Below the pieces are notes generated by a model. It was not told the origin of the DNA. It searched no databases and was given only the letters and a program-made list of their open reading frames with translations. A stretch of 53,985 bases of DNA from Mucinivorans sp036654415 (GTDB lineage Bacteria > Bacteroidota > Bacteroidia > Bacteroidales > Rikenellaceae): contig JAVVSB010000009.1 in the NCBI GenBank assembly GCA_036654415.1, positions 1-53,985 of the forward strand, read 5' to 3'. Of this stretch, positions 8,143-16,844 are shown piece after piece (the stretch's first letter is position 1; every line of letters begins with the position of its first letter). A program made the position numbers and the translations under genes.

Positions 8143-10203
8143 CTATTTTTTGATAAGCTCTACTATTTTATTACACCACACTTGGTACCCTTTTTCTACC
8201 AAATGCAGGTTATCTCCCGAATAGAGTCCCTCCAACTGTCGGCCATCAGCACCTACAAACCATGATGTTGGGTCGTGATACTCAATTGGATTTTCAAATT
8301 TGTGTTTAGAAAGGATGTTTTGAATCTCGTTATATACTAAACGGCGAGAATCAGTGGGCTCTAGGCCAACGGGTAGCAGGCCAAGGAGCAGAATACGTGC
8401 CTGAGGAAACTTTAAAGCCGCTGCCGATGCCACAGCTTCGATACCCTGAGCTATATCTTGAGCACTGTCACCAGCGCCTATATTATTGACTCCAATGGCG
8501 ATAGTTACATATTTAGGGCTACATTTTTCGTAAGCTCCATTTTGCACACGCCACAGCAGACTTTGAGTTTTGTCGCCCGAGATACCTGCCGATTCCCAAC
8601 TTGAGCAGACAGCATCCATAGCTTTTGTCCCAGCAAATGTGGTTATCAACTTGCGTGAGTGGCTCCCCATGGCCTGTGTAATGGAATTACCCAACAGCAG
8701 CAGATTAACCTGTTTTGAGGCCAAAGCTGCAGTTATGTCTTCGGAAATAGCGTGCCAATCGGCCCCTTCTTTCCATCCCGCAGCCGAGCGATATTCACTG
8801 CCAGCCACGGCACGTGTACATGGATTTTGCCACAGATTAGTGGCACGAAGAATAAAAGTCACAATAGGTTCAGGGCAGAAGAGTGAGTGCGGATGGTGGC
8901 CAATGTTAGGCTTGTGAATGGCTTTGAATGTTGGCAGAGCAGCAGCCTCAAGCAATGAACCGTTCGCTTTAACAGGCACCACTTCATCTGCATCGCCAAC
9001 AACCAATATGATTGGTATATTACGTAACTTTTCTATTTGGTCAACAGGGTTTTTCTTCCAAGCCATGGCCTCTTCTTTTGTTTTGAAACCATAGGCAGAC
9101 ATCATCTGCTTTGTATCATTTTCATTGCCTCCATTGCCCATAGGCCAGCTCTTAATATCCATAACAGGAGCATCAACATAGATGGCAGCCACTTTGTTGG
9201 CATTGGCCGCTGCCCAATTTAGTGCAATAAGTCCGCCACGGCTCATTCCTTCAAGTACGACCTTTTTGCTGAGCCCCATTGAGGTTAGTTTTTTGTAGAA
9301 AGCGTCATATTTTTTGAGGGCCTTGGGCGAACCGTACATATCGGCCACATCGCAATAGGCAATATGAAACCCCTTTTCCAAGAGAGCAATGTCAGTTTGA
9401 GGCTCGTGCCCCCAGAAGCGCGCGCGCAGCACCCAAGGGTTGCCTTTGGCAGTGTGGCGTGGTTCAACTATCTTATCCTCTCCCATGGCATAGCCTTGAT
9501 AGCCGTGAAAATTAAATGGCGTGTTACCTTGAGGCGCGTTGATATGAAAATTATCACCCACCAACTCCACAACCTCACCAATTCTACGGGCCATTATGGT
9601 AGCCCCAAGTGAACTTGGGTGTAGCTTATCTGGGAACAACGACTCTTCCCACTCATTTGCAAAAAGATGGTACAAATCAACTATCTCTAATGAATTATTA
9701 TAGGCTAATTGCTCTATGGAGGGCACTATGATATCGCGATAAGCTTTGGCATTACCACTCCAACCATCAGTGGTTAGATAGCAGTATACGGGCTGAAGCA
9801 GAATAATGCGTACCTTGTGGTTTGCCGCCTTGTATGAATCAATTAGTGACTGATAGTCAGCAATATACCCGTCTAGTTTGTCAGCATTTCTATCCTTTGA
9901 ATCATTGGTGCCTAATTTAATAAGCACTATATCTGGGGTGTACTTCAATGAATTTTTGTACTCCTGGGTGGTAATGTAGGGGTAATCTCCCTTGGATAGC
10001 AGGGTCGTGGAATTGACCCCAAAGTTCACGACCTCGTAATTTGGGCCCAAGAAACATTGGAGTTGTGCTGGATAACTATTTTTGTCACGATTGACCACTC
10101 CAGCCCCGTAGGTGATACTATTGCCCACACAAGCCACTTTGACAGGCGTTGCCACGGCTACTGTGGTTGCAAACAACAGTAGCATAAATAATAATTTTTT
10201 CAT
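8143..10203 (-). CDS. Secreted three-domain esterase: SGNH hydrolase, alpha/beta hydrolase, SGNH hydrolase
   Basis: A 686-residue exported protein (signal peptide MKKLLFMLLLFATTVAVA) with three hydrolase domains. Domain 1 (about 21-215) is SGNH: Ser29 in GNSIT, Asn100 in GTND, and the DxxH pair Asp192-His195. Domain 2 (about 230-458) is an alpha/beta hydrolase with nucleophile elbow GMSRG (Ser321), an acid in VVGDADEVVP (Asp404 or Asp406) and His436 or a neighbour. Domain 3 (about 480-686) is a second SGNH domain with Ser507 in GNSIT, GVNN at 571-574 and Asp664-His667. All three triads look complete. Such enzymes remove acetyl, feruloyl or similar groups from polysaccharides; the substrate is unknown. 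It is the first gene of an operon with the ClC and serine hydrolase genes. A minus-strand TATATTTG box at 10249-10256 precedes it. Confidence 0.88.
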   Translation of the reverse strand: MKKLLFMLLLFATTVAVATPVKVACVGNSITYGAGVVNRDKNSYPAQLQCFLGPNYEVVNFGVNSTTLLSKGDYPYITTQEYKNSLKYTPDIVLIKLGTNDSKDRNADKLDGYIADYQSLIDSYKAANHKVRIILLQPVYCYLTTDGWSGNAKAYRDIIVPSIEQLAYNNSLEIVDLYHLFANEWEESLFPDKLHPSSLGATIMARRIGEVVELVGDNFHINAPQGNTPFNFHGYQGYAMGEDKIVEPRHTAKGNPWVLRARFWGHEPQTDIALLEKGFHIAYCDVADMYGSPKALKKYDAFYKKLTSMGLSKKVVLEGMSRGGLIALNWAAANANKVAAIYVDAPVMDIKSWPMGNGGNENDTKQMMSAYGFKTKEEAMAWKKNPVDQIEKLRNIPIILVVGDADEVVPVKANGSLLEAAALPTFKAIHKPNIGHHPHSLFCPEPIVTFILRATNLWQNPCTRAVAGSEYRSAAGWKEGADWHAISEDITAALASKQVNLLLLGNSITQAMGSHSRKLITTFAGTKAMDAVCSSWESAGISGDKTQSLLWRVQNGAYEKCSPKYVTIAIGVNNIGAGDSAQDIAQGIEAVASAAALKFPQARILLLGLLPVGLEPTDSRRLVYNEIQNILSKHKFENPIEYHDPTSWFVGADGRQLEGLYSGDNLHLVEKGYQVWCNKIVELIKK

Positions 10204-10272
10204 TTATTTAAAGATTTTAAAGACATAATATCGAACTTTTTTTGTTTACAAATATAGTCATTTTTGGGTAAA

Positions 10273-10312
10273 AAAAAGTTGGTTTATGAATTTTATCATA
10301 AACCAACTTTTT
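10273..10312 (-). terminator. Terminator after the thioredoxin gene
   Basis: A perfect 17-base-pair stem (10273-10289 with 10296-10312) with a six-base loop. It lies just downstream of the thioredoxin stop, with T runs on both strands. Confidence 0.85.
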
Positions 10313-10326
10313 AGTAAATAATCTAT

Positions 10327-10749
10327 CTATTCGGCTTCCAGTACTTTAGCTAACACATAATCGACAAATTCTTGTGGGTCACTAGGAGCCCCCTCCATAC
10401 GCAAGAGCTCCTTGCCATCAGAAAAGAGAATCAAGGTAGGATAAGCCTTAACTTGATATTTTTTGGCAATCTCTATCCCTTGTCCTGCTTCGGCATCAAA
10501 CTTAATAGCCACAAAACTTTCGTTAAGTGCATCGCCTACAATTTTGTTTGGGAAGACATCCTTAGCCAGTTTTTTACATGGGCCACACCAAGTTGCATAA
10601 ACATCTACCAGAAGTATCTTTTCGTTCTTAGTGGCATAGGCTTGAGCCTGCTCCAGAGTCATATCGGTCAAAAATTTCAACCCTTCGCTTTGGGCATTGG
10701 CCGTAAATACACATAAAATGAGGCTTAACCCCAAAAGAAATTTTTTCAT
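10327..10749 (-). CDS. Exported thioredoxin-family protein
   Basis: A 140-residue protein with a signal peptide (MKKFLLGLSLILCVFTANAQ) and one thioredoxin domain. The redox motif is YATWCGPCKK with Cys55 and Cys58; the cis-proline region is KAYPTLILF. The acidic N-terminal helix and the motif resemble DsbD-gamma or thioredoxin-like proteins that pass electrons in the periplasm, but the partner is unknown. It appears monocistronic, with its own TACCTTTG promoter box at 10791-10798 and a strong terminator. Confidence 0.92.
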   Translation of the reverse strand: MKKFLLGLSLILCVFTANAQSEGLKFLTDMTLEQAQAYATKNEKILLVDVYATWCGPCKKLAKDVFPNKIVGDALNESFVAIKFDAEAGQGIEIAKKYQVKAYPTLILFSDGKELLRMEGAPSDPQEFVDYVLAKVLEAE

Positions 10750-10790
10750 TGTTCTGCTTGTGTTAATAAATAATATTTGTCTAACGTAAA

Positions 10791-10798
10791 CAAAGGTA
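10791..10798 (-). promoter_or_regulatory. Promoter -7 box of the thioredoxin gene
   Basis: The minus strand reads TACCTTTG, a full match to the Bacteroidota -7 consensus TAnnTTTG, 42 bases before the start at 10749. No clear -33 TTTG was found at the usual spacing. Confidence 0.6.
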
Positions 10799-10851
10799 TT
10801 AAAATTATTTAAAAGAAGAAGAATTTATTTTCTTATTTGTGGTCATACCTA

Positions 10852-11145
10852 TCATCTGCCTATCATGTGGCGCAAGGTTGCCCAGGGTGCATAGATTATC
10901 ATACGGGGCCCCGAAAAACGCATCACTCTGCGAATACGCTCGCGCATGGCATGACGATAGCAGTGTATGGTACAACGGCTACAACTGGGCTTTTGGGAAC
11001 CGAAATGGCAATGGTCCAATCGTGCAAAGCAGTATAAAAGTAACTCTTGACAATCCTCACAAAGTGTCTCTTTGCGGCCATGGTGGTGGCGACAATAGAG
11101 CCTAACCATCTGCTCAATAGTCTTTTTTTGATGGTCAATGCTCAT
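10852..11145 (-). CDS. ygbA: YgbA-family (nitrous oxide-stimulated promoter family) small cysteine-rich protein
   Basis: A 97-residue cytoplasmic protein recognised by its family signature: YCRHHHG near residue 17, LCEDCQELLLY near 28, then CHFGSQKPSCSRCTIHCYR and a C-terminal RVMRFSGPRMI. About seven cysteines and several histidines suggest a metal site. In enterobacteria ygbA is controlled by the nitric-oxide-sensing repressor NsrR and is linked to growth under nitrosative stress; the molecular function is not firmly known. Its ATG overlaps the TGA of the U32 gene (ATGA at 11142-11145), so translation is probably coupled. It is the last gene of the rpiB-U32-ygbA operon. Confidence 0.87.
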   Translation of the reverse strand: MSIDHQKKTIEQMVRLYCRHHHGRKETLCEDCQELLLYCFARLDHCHFGSQKPSCSRCTIHCYRHAMRERIRRVMRFSGPRMIIYAPWATLRHMIGR

Positions 11146-12368
11146 ACTAATTTATAGAGTTTATCGCCACGACGCACCAACTCGTTGGTGGTGATGGAGC
11201 ATAAGGTGCCCTGGGTGGCTATTGGTCGAGGCAGAAGTTCTACGCGAATCTCGTTACAGAGTTGCTCCAAAGCCCCAGTTGTTGGACCCAAAAAGAGAAG
11301 CGCATCACCAATGGCTAATTCAGAGGCCTCCACAAGCACTTCGGCCACACCTATTTTTGCAAAATAATTAGTCACCTTACCCACGTAAACTTTGCGTTGA
11401 GTAGCACTCGAACCGTAGGAGTCGGTCCACTGCCCAAGCTTATGCCCTAGGTAGTAACCACCCCAAAAATCACGATTAAAAACTCTTCGGAGCTTCTCTT
11501 TAAGAGCATTGGCTGATTCCAAGGTGTAGCTGCCATGCTCTATCTGAAGAAGAGCTGTTTTATAGCACTCTGTCACCGCTTTGACGTATTCACCTCCTCG
11601 TGCGCGCCCCTCAATCTTTAAAACTCTGACCCCAGCAGAGACCATTTTGTCGAGAAAATCTATTGTACATAGGTCTTTGGGAGACATGATATATTGATTG
11701 TCAATTGTAAGTTCGCTACCAGTTTCAACATCTTGCACATTGTATTTACGACGACAAATTTGTCGACACTCTCCCCTATTGGCCGATTTCCATGCCTCAT
11801 GCAGACTCAAGTAACACTTGCCACTGACGGCCATACATAGCGCGCCGTGAGCAAACATCTCAATACGTAAAAGTTCACCATGAGGACCTCTAATGTCACG
11901 TTTTATAATCTGGTCATAGATGTAACGCACCTGCTCTAAGTTGAGTTCTCGAGCCAGAACCACAACATCAGCAAAACGAGAGTAAAATTCTACTGATTCT
12001 ATATTACTGATATTCAATTGTGTAGATAGGTGTATTTCAACACCTACTTTATATGCATAGTTAAGCGCAGCTTGGTCAGAGACAATTACAGCCGATATTC
12101 CCTCAGCCTTGGCGCAATCTACCACACGACGCATATAAGCTAAATCCGTGTCGTAGAGCACAGTGTTGAGTGTGAGGTAACTTTTGAGGTTTCTATTTTT
12201 ACAAAAGGCCACAATCTGAGCCAAGTCCTCTAAGGTGAAATTCACACTCGAAGCACTACGCATATTTAGCCCCTGAACTCCGAAATAGACCGAATCGGCA
12301 CCTGCATTGGCCGCTGCTGATAATGATTCCCATTGCCCTACGGGGAGCATCAACTCTATACTCTCCAT
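11142..12368 (-). CDS. Peptidase U32 family protein, probable tRNA/rRNA hydroxylation factor
   Basis: A 408-residue protein with the U32 signature: EMFAHGALCMAVSGKCYLS near residue 168, followed by NRGECRQICRRKY. The cysteines in these blocks are the ones that bind an iron-sulfur cluster in family members. Bacterial U32 proteins TrhP (tRNA uridine-34 hydroxylation) and RlhA (23S rRNA C2501 hydroxylation) act on RNA with prephenate-derived cofactors rather than as ordinary peptidases. The length is closer to TrhP (YegQ, about 450 residues) than to the longer RlhA, but I cannot tell them apart with certainty. Its ATG overlaps the rpiB stop (TAATG), and its stop overlaps the ygbA start. Confidence 0.88.
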   Translation of the reverse strand: MESIELMLPVGQWESLSAAANAGADSVYFGVQGLNMRSASSVNFTLEDLAQIVAFCKNRNLKSYLTLNTVLYDTDLAYMRRVVDCAKAEGISAVIVSDQAALNYAYKVGVEIHLSTQLNISNIESVEFYSRFADVVVLARELNLEQVRYIYDQIIKRDIRGPHGELLRIEMFAHGALCMAVSGKCYLSLHEAWKSANRGECRQICRRKYNVQDVETGSELTIDNQYIMSPKDLCTIDFLDKMVSAGVRVLKIEGRARGGEYVKAVTECYKTALLQIEHGSYTLESANALKEKLRRVFNRDFWGGYYLGHKLGQWTDSYGSSATQRKVYVGKVTNYFAKIGVAEVLVEASELAIGDALLFLGPTTGALEQLCNEIRVELLPRPIATQGTLCSITTNELVRRGDKLYKLV

Positions 12369-12808
12369 TATATATCTATTTTGGCTACCCGCTTTTCGTG
12401 CCTACCCCCTTCAAAAGAGGCCTCCAAGAAGGCATCCACAATTTTGGCAGCCTCCACCTCGTTCACAAAGCGCCCAGGGATAGAACATATGTTTGCATTA
12501 TTGTGCGCGCGGGCCAAACGAGCGATTTCAGCCGTCCAACACAAGGCTGCCCGAATACCGTTATGGCGGTTAAGGGTCATAGAGATGCCATTTGCTGAGC
12601 CGCAGAATGCAAACGCTAACTCATAATCACCAGTGAGCATCTCTCGAGCCAACAGGTGTGCAAAATCTGGGTAGTCGACACTCTCGTCCGAATGGCACCC
12701 TAAATCCTTGATAGAATGGCCTAAGGAGAGCAGATAACCCGCTACAAACTCTTTCATGGCGTAACCTCCATGGTCAGCTGCCAAAGCAATATTGTATGTT
12801 TTCATCAA
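12368..12808 (-). CDS. rpiB: Ribose 5-phosphate isomerase B
   Basis: A 146-residue enzyme that interconverts ribose 5-phosphate and ribulose 5-phosphate in the non-oxidative pentose phosphate pathway. Marks are the N-terminal ALAADHGGYAMKE, GCHSDESVDYPDFAH, and FCGSANGISMTLNRHNGIRAAL, which carries the active-site cysteine. Length fits the family. It leads a three-gene operon with the U32 and ygbA genes, in which every junction overlaps. A TACCTTTG box lies 28 bases before the start. Confidence 0.96.
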   Translation of the reverse strand: MMKTYNIALAADHGGYAMKEFVAGYLLSLGHSIKDLGCHSDESVDYPDFAHLLAREMLTGDYELAFAFCGSANGISMTLNRHNGIRAALCWTAEIARLARAHNNANICSIPGRFVNEVEAAKIVDAFLEASFEGGRHEKRVAKIDI

Positions 12809-12835
12809 AAAAATTATTTATGAATCATGATTTCA

Positions 12836-12843
12836 CAAAGGTA
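12836..12843 (-). promoter_or_regulatory. Promoter -7 box of the rpiB operon
   Basis: The minus strand reads TACCTTTG, matching TAnnTTTG. The region upstream, where a -33 element would be, is occupied by the gdhA terminator hairpin (12850-12871). Confidence 0.6.
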
Positions 12844-12849
12844 CAAAAA

Positions 12850-12871
12850 AGGGGATAAAAATCTATCCCCT
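12850..12871 (-). terminator. Terminator after gdhA
   Basis: An eight-base-pair stem (AGGGGATA with TATCCCCT) with a six-base loop, followed on the minus strand by a run of six Ts. Confidence 0.8.
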
Positions 12872-12894
12872 CAGCTCTTTTATGGAAGTTTTTG

Positions 12895-14229
12895 TCAAAT
12901 AACCCCTTGCTCAACCATCGCTTTGGCTACCTTCATAAAACCAGCTATATTGGCCCCATTCATGTAGTTGATATAGTCACCATTACGGCCATATTCCACA
13001 CAGGCACTGTGAATTGAACTCATGATTTGGTGTAACTTAGCATCGACTTCATGCAATGGCCAGCTTAGTTTCATGGCGTTTTGGGTCATCTCCAAACCCG
13101 AAGTGGCTACCCCACCAGCATTGACGGCCTTACCTGGGCCATAAGGGATATGTGCTTTGATAAATATATCAATGGCCTGTGGTGTACAACCCATATTACT
13201 TACTTCGGCCACCACCTTTACACCGCTGGCCACAAGTTTTTCAGCATCCTGAGCTACAAGTTCGTTTTGAGTTGCACAGGGCAGTGCAATATCAACCTTC
13301 ACTCCCCAAGGTTTTTCACCCTTATGGAAAGTAGAACCTGGAAACTTAGTCGCATATGGCTCCACAATATCATTATTTGAAGCACGTAACTCTAACATAT
13401 ACTCTATTTTGGCCGCGTTCATCCCATCAGGGTCGTATATATAACCATCAGGTCCAGAAATAGTGACCACTTTCCCACCCAATTCAGTAGCCTTAGAGGC
13501 CGCACCCCAAGCCACGTTACCAAAACCACTTATTGCGATTCGCTTCCCTTTGATGTTGGTGCCCATTTCGCCAAGCATATCTTGTAGGAAATAGATGGCA
13601 CCATAGCCTGTGGCCTCGGGACGAATAAGCGAACCACCATAGTTGATACCCTTGCCCGTCAGAACCCCACTGTTTTCGCGTGCCAATTTGCGATACATAC
13701 CATATAGATACCCTATTTCTCGTCCTCCAACACCGATATCACCAGCAGGCACATCGGTCTGTGGGCCTATGTAGTGCCATAATTCAACCATAAAGGCTTG
13801 ACAGAAGCGCATAATCTCGCCATCGCTCTTGCCCTTGGGTGCGAAATCAGAGCCACCCTTACCGCCTCCCATAGGCAAAGTAGTAAGTGCATTTTTAAAA
13901 ATCTGCTCAAAGCCTAAAAACTTTAAGATAGAGAGGTTGACCGACGGATGGAAACGCAAACCACCCTTATAGGGGCCGATGGCGTTGTTGAACTGCACTC
14001 GGTAGCCCAAATTCGTACATACCTTTCCACTGTCATCTACCCATGTTATACGGAAGGTAAAAATGCGGTCTGGCTCCACAATTCGTTCTGCAATTTTGGC
14101 AGCTTCAAACTCAGGATGTTGGTTGTAAAGCTCCTCCACTGAGTGCATAACCTCTTCTACGGCTTGAAGATACTCTTTTTCACCGTGATGTTTAGCCTCA
14201 AGGGTCTGCATTAAATCTTTTACTTTCAT
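12895..14229 (-). CDS. gdhA: NADP-type glutamate dehydrogenase
   Basis: A 444-residue hexameric-type dehydrogenase that makes glutamate from 2-oxoglutarate and ammonia. Marks are YKGGLRFHPSVNLSILKFLGFEQ near residue 88 (two overlapping motifs), the catalytic-lysine motif PMGGGKGGSDF near 118, DVPAGDIGVGGREIGYL near 160, and the Rossmann glycine motif SGFGNVAWGA near 234. Length and motifs match the NADP(H)-dependent bacterial form, though coenzyme choice is inferred from the family. It is probably transcribed alone or by read-through from ettA 55 bases upstream, and ends in its own terminator. Confidence 0.96.
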   Translation of the reverse strand: MKVKDLMQTLEAKHHGEKEYLQAVEEVMHSVEELYNQHPEFEAAKIAERIVEPDRIFTFRITWVDDSGKVCTNLGYRVQFNNAIGPYKGGLRFHPSVNLSILKFLGFEQIFKNALTTLPMGGGKGGSDFAPKGKSDGEIMRFCQAFMVELWHYIGPQTDVPAGDIGVGGREIGYLYGMYRKLARENSGVLTGKGINYGGSLIRPEATGYGAIYFLQDMLGEMGTNIKGKRIAISGFGNVAWGAASKATELGGKVVTISGPDGYIYDPDGMNAAKIEYMLELRASNNDIVEPYATKFPGSTFHKGEKPWGVKVDIALPCATQNELVAQDAEKLVASGVKVVAEVSNMGCTPQAIDIFIKAHIPYGPGKAVNAGGVATSGLEMTQNAMKLSWPLHEVDAKLHQIMSSIHSACVEYGRNGDYINYMNGANIAGFMKVAKAMVEQGVI

Positions 14230-14284
14230 TGTTTCAAAAATTTAAATATACAATAGAACCTATAAAATAACAGCCAACAACAAA

Positions 14285-15967
14285 TTAATTACTCATCAAT
14301 TTACGATACCGCACCCTGTGTGGTTGGCTATCACCCAAGGTAGCTCGCTTATGCTCTTCATAGTCAGAATATCCCCCCTCGAAGAAGACTACATTACCAT
14401 CGTCCTCGAAAGATAAGATATGTGTGGCAATCCTATCCAAAAACCAACGGTCGTGCGAGATGACAACTGCACAGCCAGCAAAGGCCTCCAACCCCTCTTC
14501 CAAAGCTCGCAACGTGTTAACATCAATATCGTTGGTGGGCTCATCTAGCAACAGTACATTACCCTCTTGCTTGAGGGCTATGGCTAGGTGTAGGCGGTTA
14601 CGCTCGCCACCAGAAAGCATTCCGCATTTTTTCTCTTGGTCAGCACCAGTAAAATTAAAACGTGAACAGTAGCCGCGAGCATTAACCTGACGACCGCCCA
14701 AAGTGATAAGCTCAGAATTGGCCGAAATCACTTCAAAAACAGATTTTTCGGGGTCGATGGATTGGTGTTGCTGGTCTACATAGGACAGACGAACCGTCTC
14801 ACCGACCTTAAAATCACCACTCGTAGGTTGCTCTAGCCCCATAATCATACGGAAAAGGGTCGTCTTACCCGTGCCGTTGGCTCCGATTACCCCAACAATC
14901 CCCGCTGGTGGTAATTCAAACTCAAGATTTTCGTAAAGAACCCTCTCACCAAAAGCTTTGGTTACCTTCTGAGCCTTAATGACCATATTTCCCAATCGTG
15001 GACCATTAGGGATAAAAATCTCCAACTTCTCTTCCTTGCCACGACTATCTTCATTAAGCATCTTGTCGTAGGCTGACAAACGAGCCTTACTCTTGGCATG
15101 GCGCGCTTTTGGTGCCATACGTACCCATTCCAACTCGCGCTCAAGTGTCTTTCTACGTTTACTTTCGGTCTTCTCCTCCAGCCCCATTCTGGTGGTTTTC
15201 TGCTCCAACCAACTGCTGTAATTACCTTTCCATGGGATACCCTCGCCCCTATCTAATTCCAAAATCCAGCCAGCCACATTATCTAAGAAATATCTATCGT
15301 GGGTAACAGCAATAACTGTACCCTTATACTGACGCAAATGTTGTTCCAGCCAATCGATACTCTCAGCATCGAGGTGGTTGGTAGGCTCATCCAATAACAG
15401 CACATCAGGCTCTTCAAGCAATAGACGACACAAAGCCACACGACGACGTTCACCTCCACTTAAAAATTCAATCTTGGCATCAGACTCTGGACAACGCAAG
15501 GCATCCATAGCTCGCTCCAACTTGGCATCCAGTTCCCATCCATTGACATGGTCGATGGCATCGGTAAGCTCACCTTGACGTTCAATAAGTTTATCCATCT
15601 GCTCTGGGCTCATCTCCTCCACAAACTTAGCATTGACCATCTCATACTCTGCCAATAGAGCCACCACATCGGCACACCCCTCTTGAACCACCTCACGCAC
15701 CGTTTTCGTAGCATCGAGATGAGGCTCTTGCTCAAGGTAGCCAACGGTGTAACCAGGCGAGAAAACCACCTCACCAATATAGCTTTTGTCGATGCCTGCA
15801 ATGATTTTCATCAGAGTCGATTTCCCCGAACCGTTCAATCCTATGATACCAATTTTGGCCCCATAATAGAACGAAAGGTAAACATCATTGAGCACTTTTT
15901 TACTATTAGTAAAGGATTTTGAAACCCCCACCATCGAAAAAATTATCTTATTATCTTCTACTGCCAT
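14285..15967 (-). CDS. ettA: Energy-dependent translational throttle protein EttA (ABC-F)
   Basis: A 560-residue ABC-F ATPase without membrane segments. It has two nucleotide-binding domains. The first shows GLNGSGKSTLMK (Walker A), LSGGERRRVALC (signature) and LLLDEPTNHLD (Walker B). The second shows GANGTGKTTLF, LSGGERNRLHLA and LLLDEPTNDID. Length and the EPTNDID form match EttA, which binds the ribosomal E site and gates entry into elongation according to the ATP/ADP ratio. It follows nadC by 13 bases and is the third gene of the glyS-nadC-ettA unit. Confidence 0.94.
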   Translation of the reverse strand: MAVEDNKIIFSMVGVSKSFTNSKKVLNDVYLSFYYGAKIGIIGLNGSGKSTLMKIIAGIDKSYIGEVVFSPGYTVGYLEQEPHLDATKTVREVVQEGCADVVALLAEYEMVNAKFVEEMSPEQMDKLIERQGELTDAIDHVNGWELDAKLERAMDALRCPESDAKIEFLSGGERRRVALCRLLLEEPDVLLLDEPTNHLDAESIDWLEQHLRQYKGTVIAVTHDRYFLDNVAGWILELDRGEGIPWKGNYSSWLEQKTTRMGLEEKTESKRRKTLERELEWVRMAPKARHAKSKARLSAYDKMLNEDSRGKEEKLEIFIPNGPRLGNMVIKAQKVTKAFGERVLYENLEFELPPAGIVGVIGANGTGKTTLFRMIMGLEQPTSGDFKVGETVRLSYVDQQHQSIDPEKSVFEVISANSELITLGGRQVNARGYCSRFNFTGADQEKKCGMLSGGERNRLHLAIALKQEGNVLLLDEPTNDIDVNTLRALEEGLEAFAGCAVVISHDRWFLDRIATHILSFEDDGNVVFFEGGYSDYEEHKRATLGDSQPHRVRYRKLMSN

Positions 15968-15980
15968 TGTTATTTTATTA

Positions 15981-16841
15981 TTAAAGCTGTGAGCTGTACT
16001 TTAGACTCATATCTAAAGATTTAATCTGGTGCGTGAGTGCACCAACAGAAATATAATCTACACCACAAAGGGCATATAAACGCAAATTATCAAGGGTAAT
16101 GCCACCAGAACTTTCAACCTCAGCACGTCCACCTATTCTCAGCACTGCCTCTTTGGTGAGCTCCACTGAAAAGTTGTCCAGCATAATACGGTCGCACCCT
16201 CCCGCGGCAAAAACATCATCTATATCGGCCAAAGAGCGAACTTCGACCTCAATTTTAAGGCTCTTGTTTTTATTGCGCAGGTACTCTTTAGCACCACGCA
16301 ATGCACTATGTATGCCTCCAGCAAAGTCAATATGGTTATCTTTTAACAAAATCATATCAAAAAGCCCGATGCGGTGATTCTCACCACCACCAATTTTTAC
16401 GGCCATCTTATCCAAAACACGCATACCAGGGGTGGTCTTACGTGTATCGAGAACCTTGGTCTTTAGCCCGTCAAGCTCTTTGACATAGATGGCAGTTTGT
16501 GTGGCCACGCCACTCATTCGTTGCATAATGTTAAGAATTATACGCTCAGCCTGCAAAAGAGATTGTAGTCGTCCTTGAACATAAAAGGCAATATCTCCCA
16601 CCTTAACATGGTGTCCATCAGATAAAATTTCTTCGAAAATAACTTGAGAATCAAGTCGCTCAAAAACTATTTTGGCAATCTCAACACCAGCTAAAATGCC
16701 ATCTTGTTTGACCAAGAGCTTCATACGTCCCTGCTCTTGGGTGGGTATTGAGCAGAGGGAAGTGTGGTCACCATCGCCCAAATCTTCGGCAATGGCAAGC
16801 TCTATTAACGCATCAACATATTTTCTATACTCTGCCTTCAT
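15981..16841 (-). CDS. nadC: Nicotinate-nucleotide pyrophosphorylase (carboxylating)
   Basis: A 286-residue quinolinate phosphoribosyltransferase, which converts quinolinate and PRPP to nicotinate mononucleotide in de novo NAD synthesis. Visible motifs are EDLGDGDHTS near residue 18, LDTRKTTPGMRVLDKMAVKIGG near 130 (two blocks), NHRIGLFDMILLKDNH and the C-terminal ESSGGITLDNL. The gene starts three bases after the glyS stop. No nadA or nadB is nearby. The family call is secure. Confidence 0.96.
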   Translation of the reverse strand: MKAEYRKYVDALIELAIAEDLGDGDHTSLCSIPTQEQGRMKLLVKQDGILAGVEIAKIVFERLDSQVIFEEILSDGHHVKVGDIAFYVQGRLQSLLQAERIILNIMQRMSGVATQTAIYVKELDGLKTKVLDTRKTTPGMRVLDKMAVKIGGGENHRIGLFDMILLKDNHIDFAGGIHSALRGAKEYLRNKNKSLKIEVEVRSLADIDDVFAAGGCDRIMLDNFSVELTKEAVLRIGGRAEVESSGGITLDNLRLYALCGVDYISVGALTHQIKSLDMSLKYSSQL

Positions 16842-16844
16842 TGT

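Noticed and set aside
9285..9612. Open frames opposite the three-domain esterase, and other long open frames opposite gadB, ClC, ettA, lepA and GH20
   Set aside because: They are complementary shadows of clear genes, without family motifs, promoters or separate transcripts that I can support.
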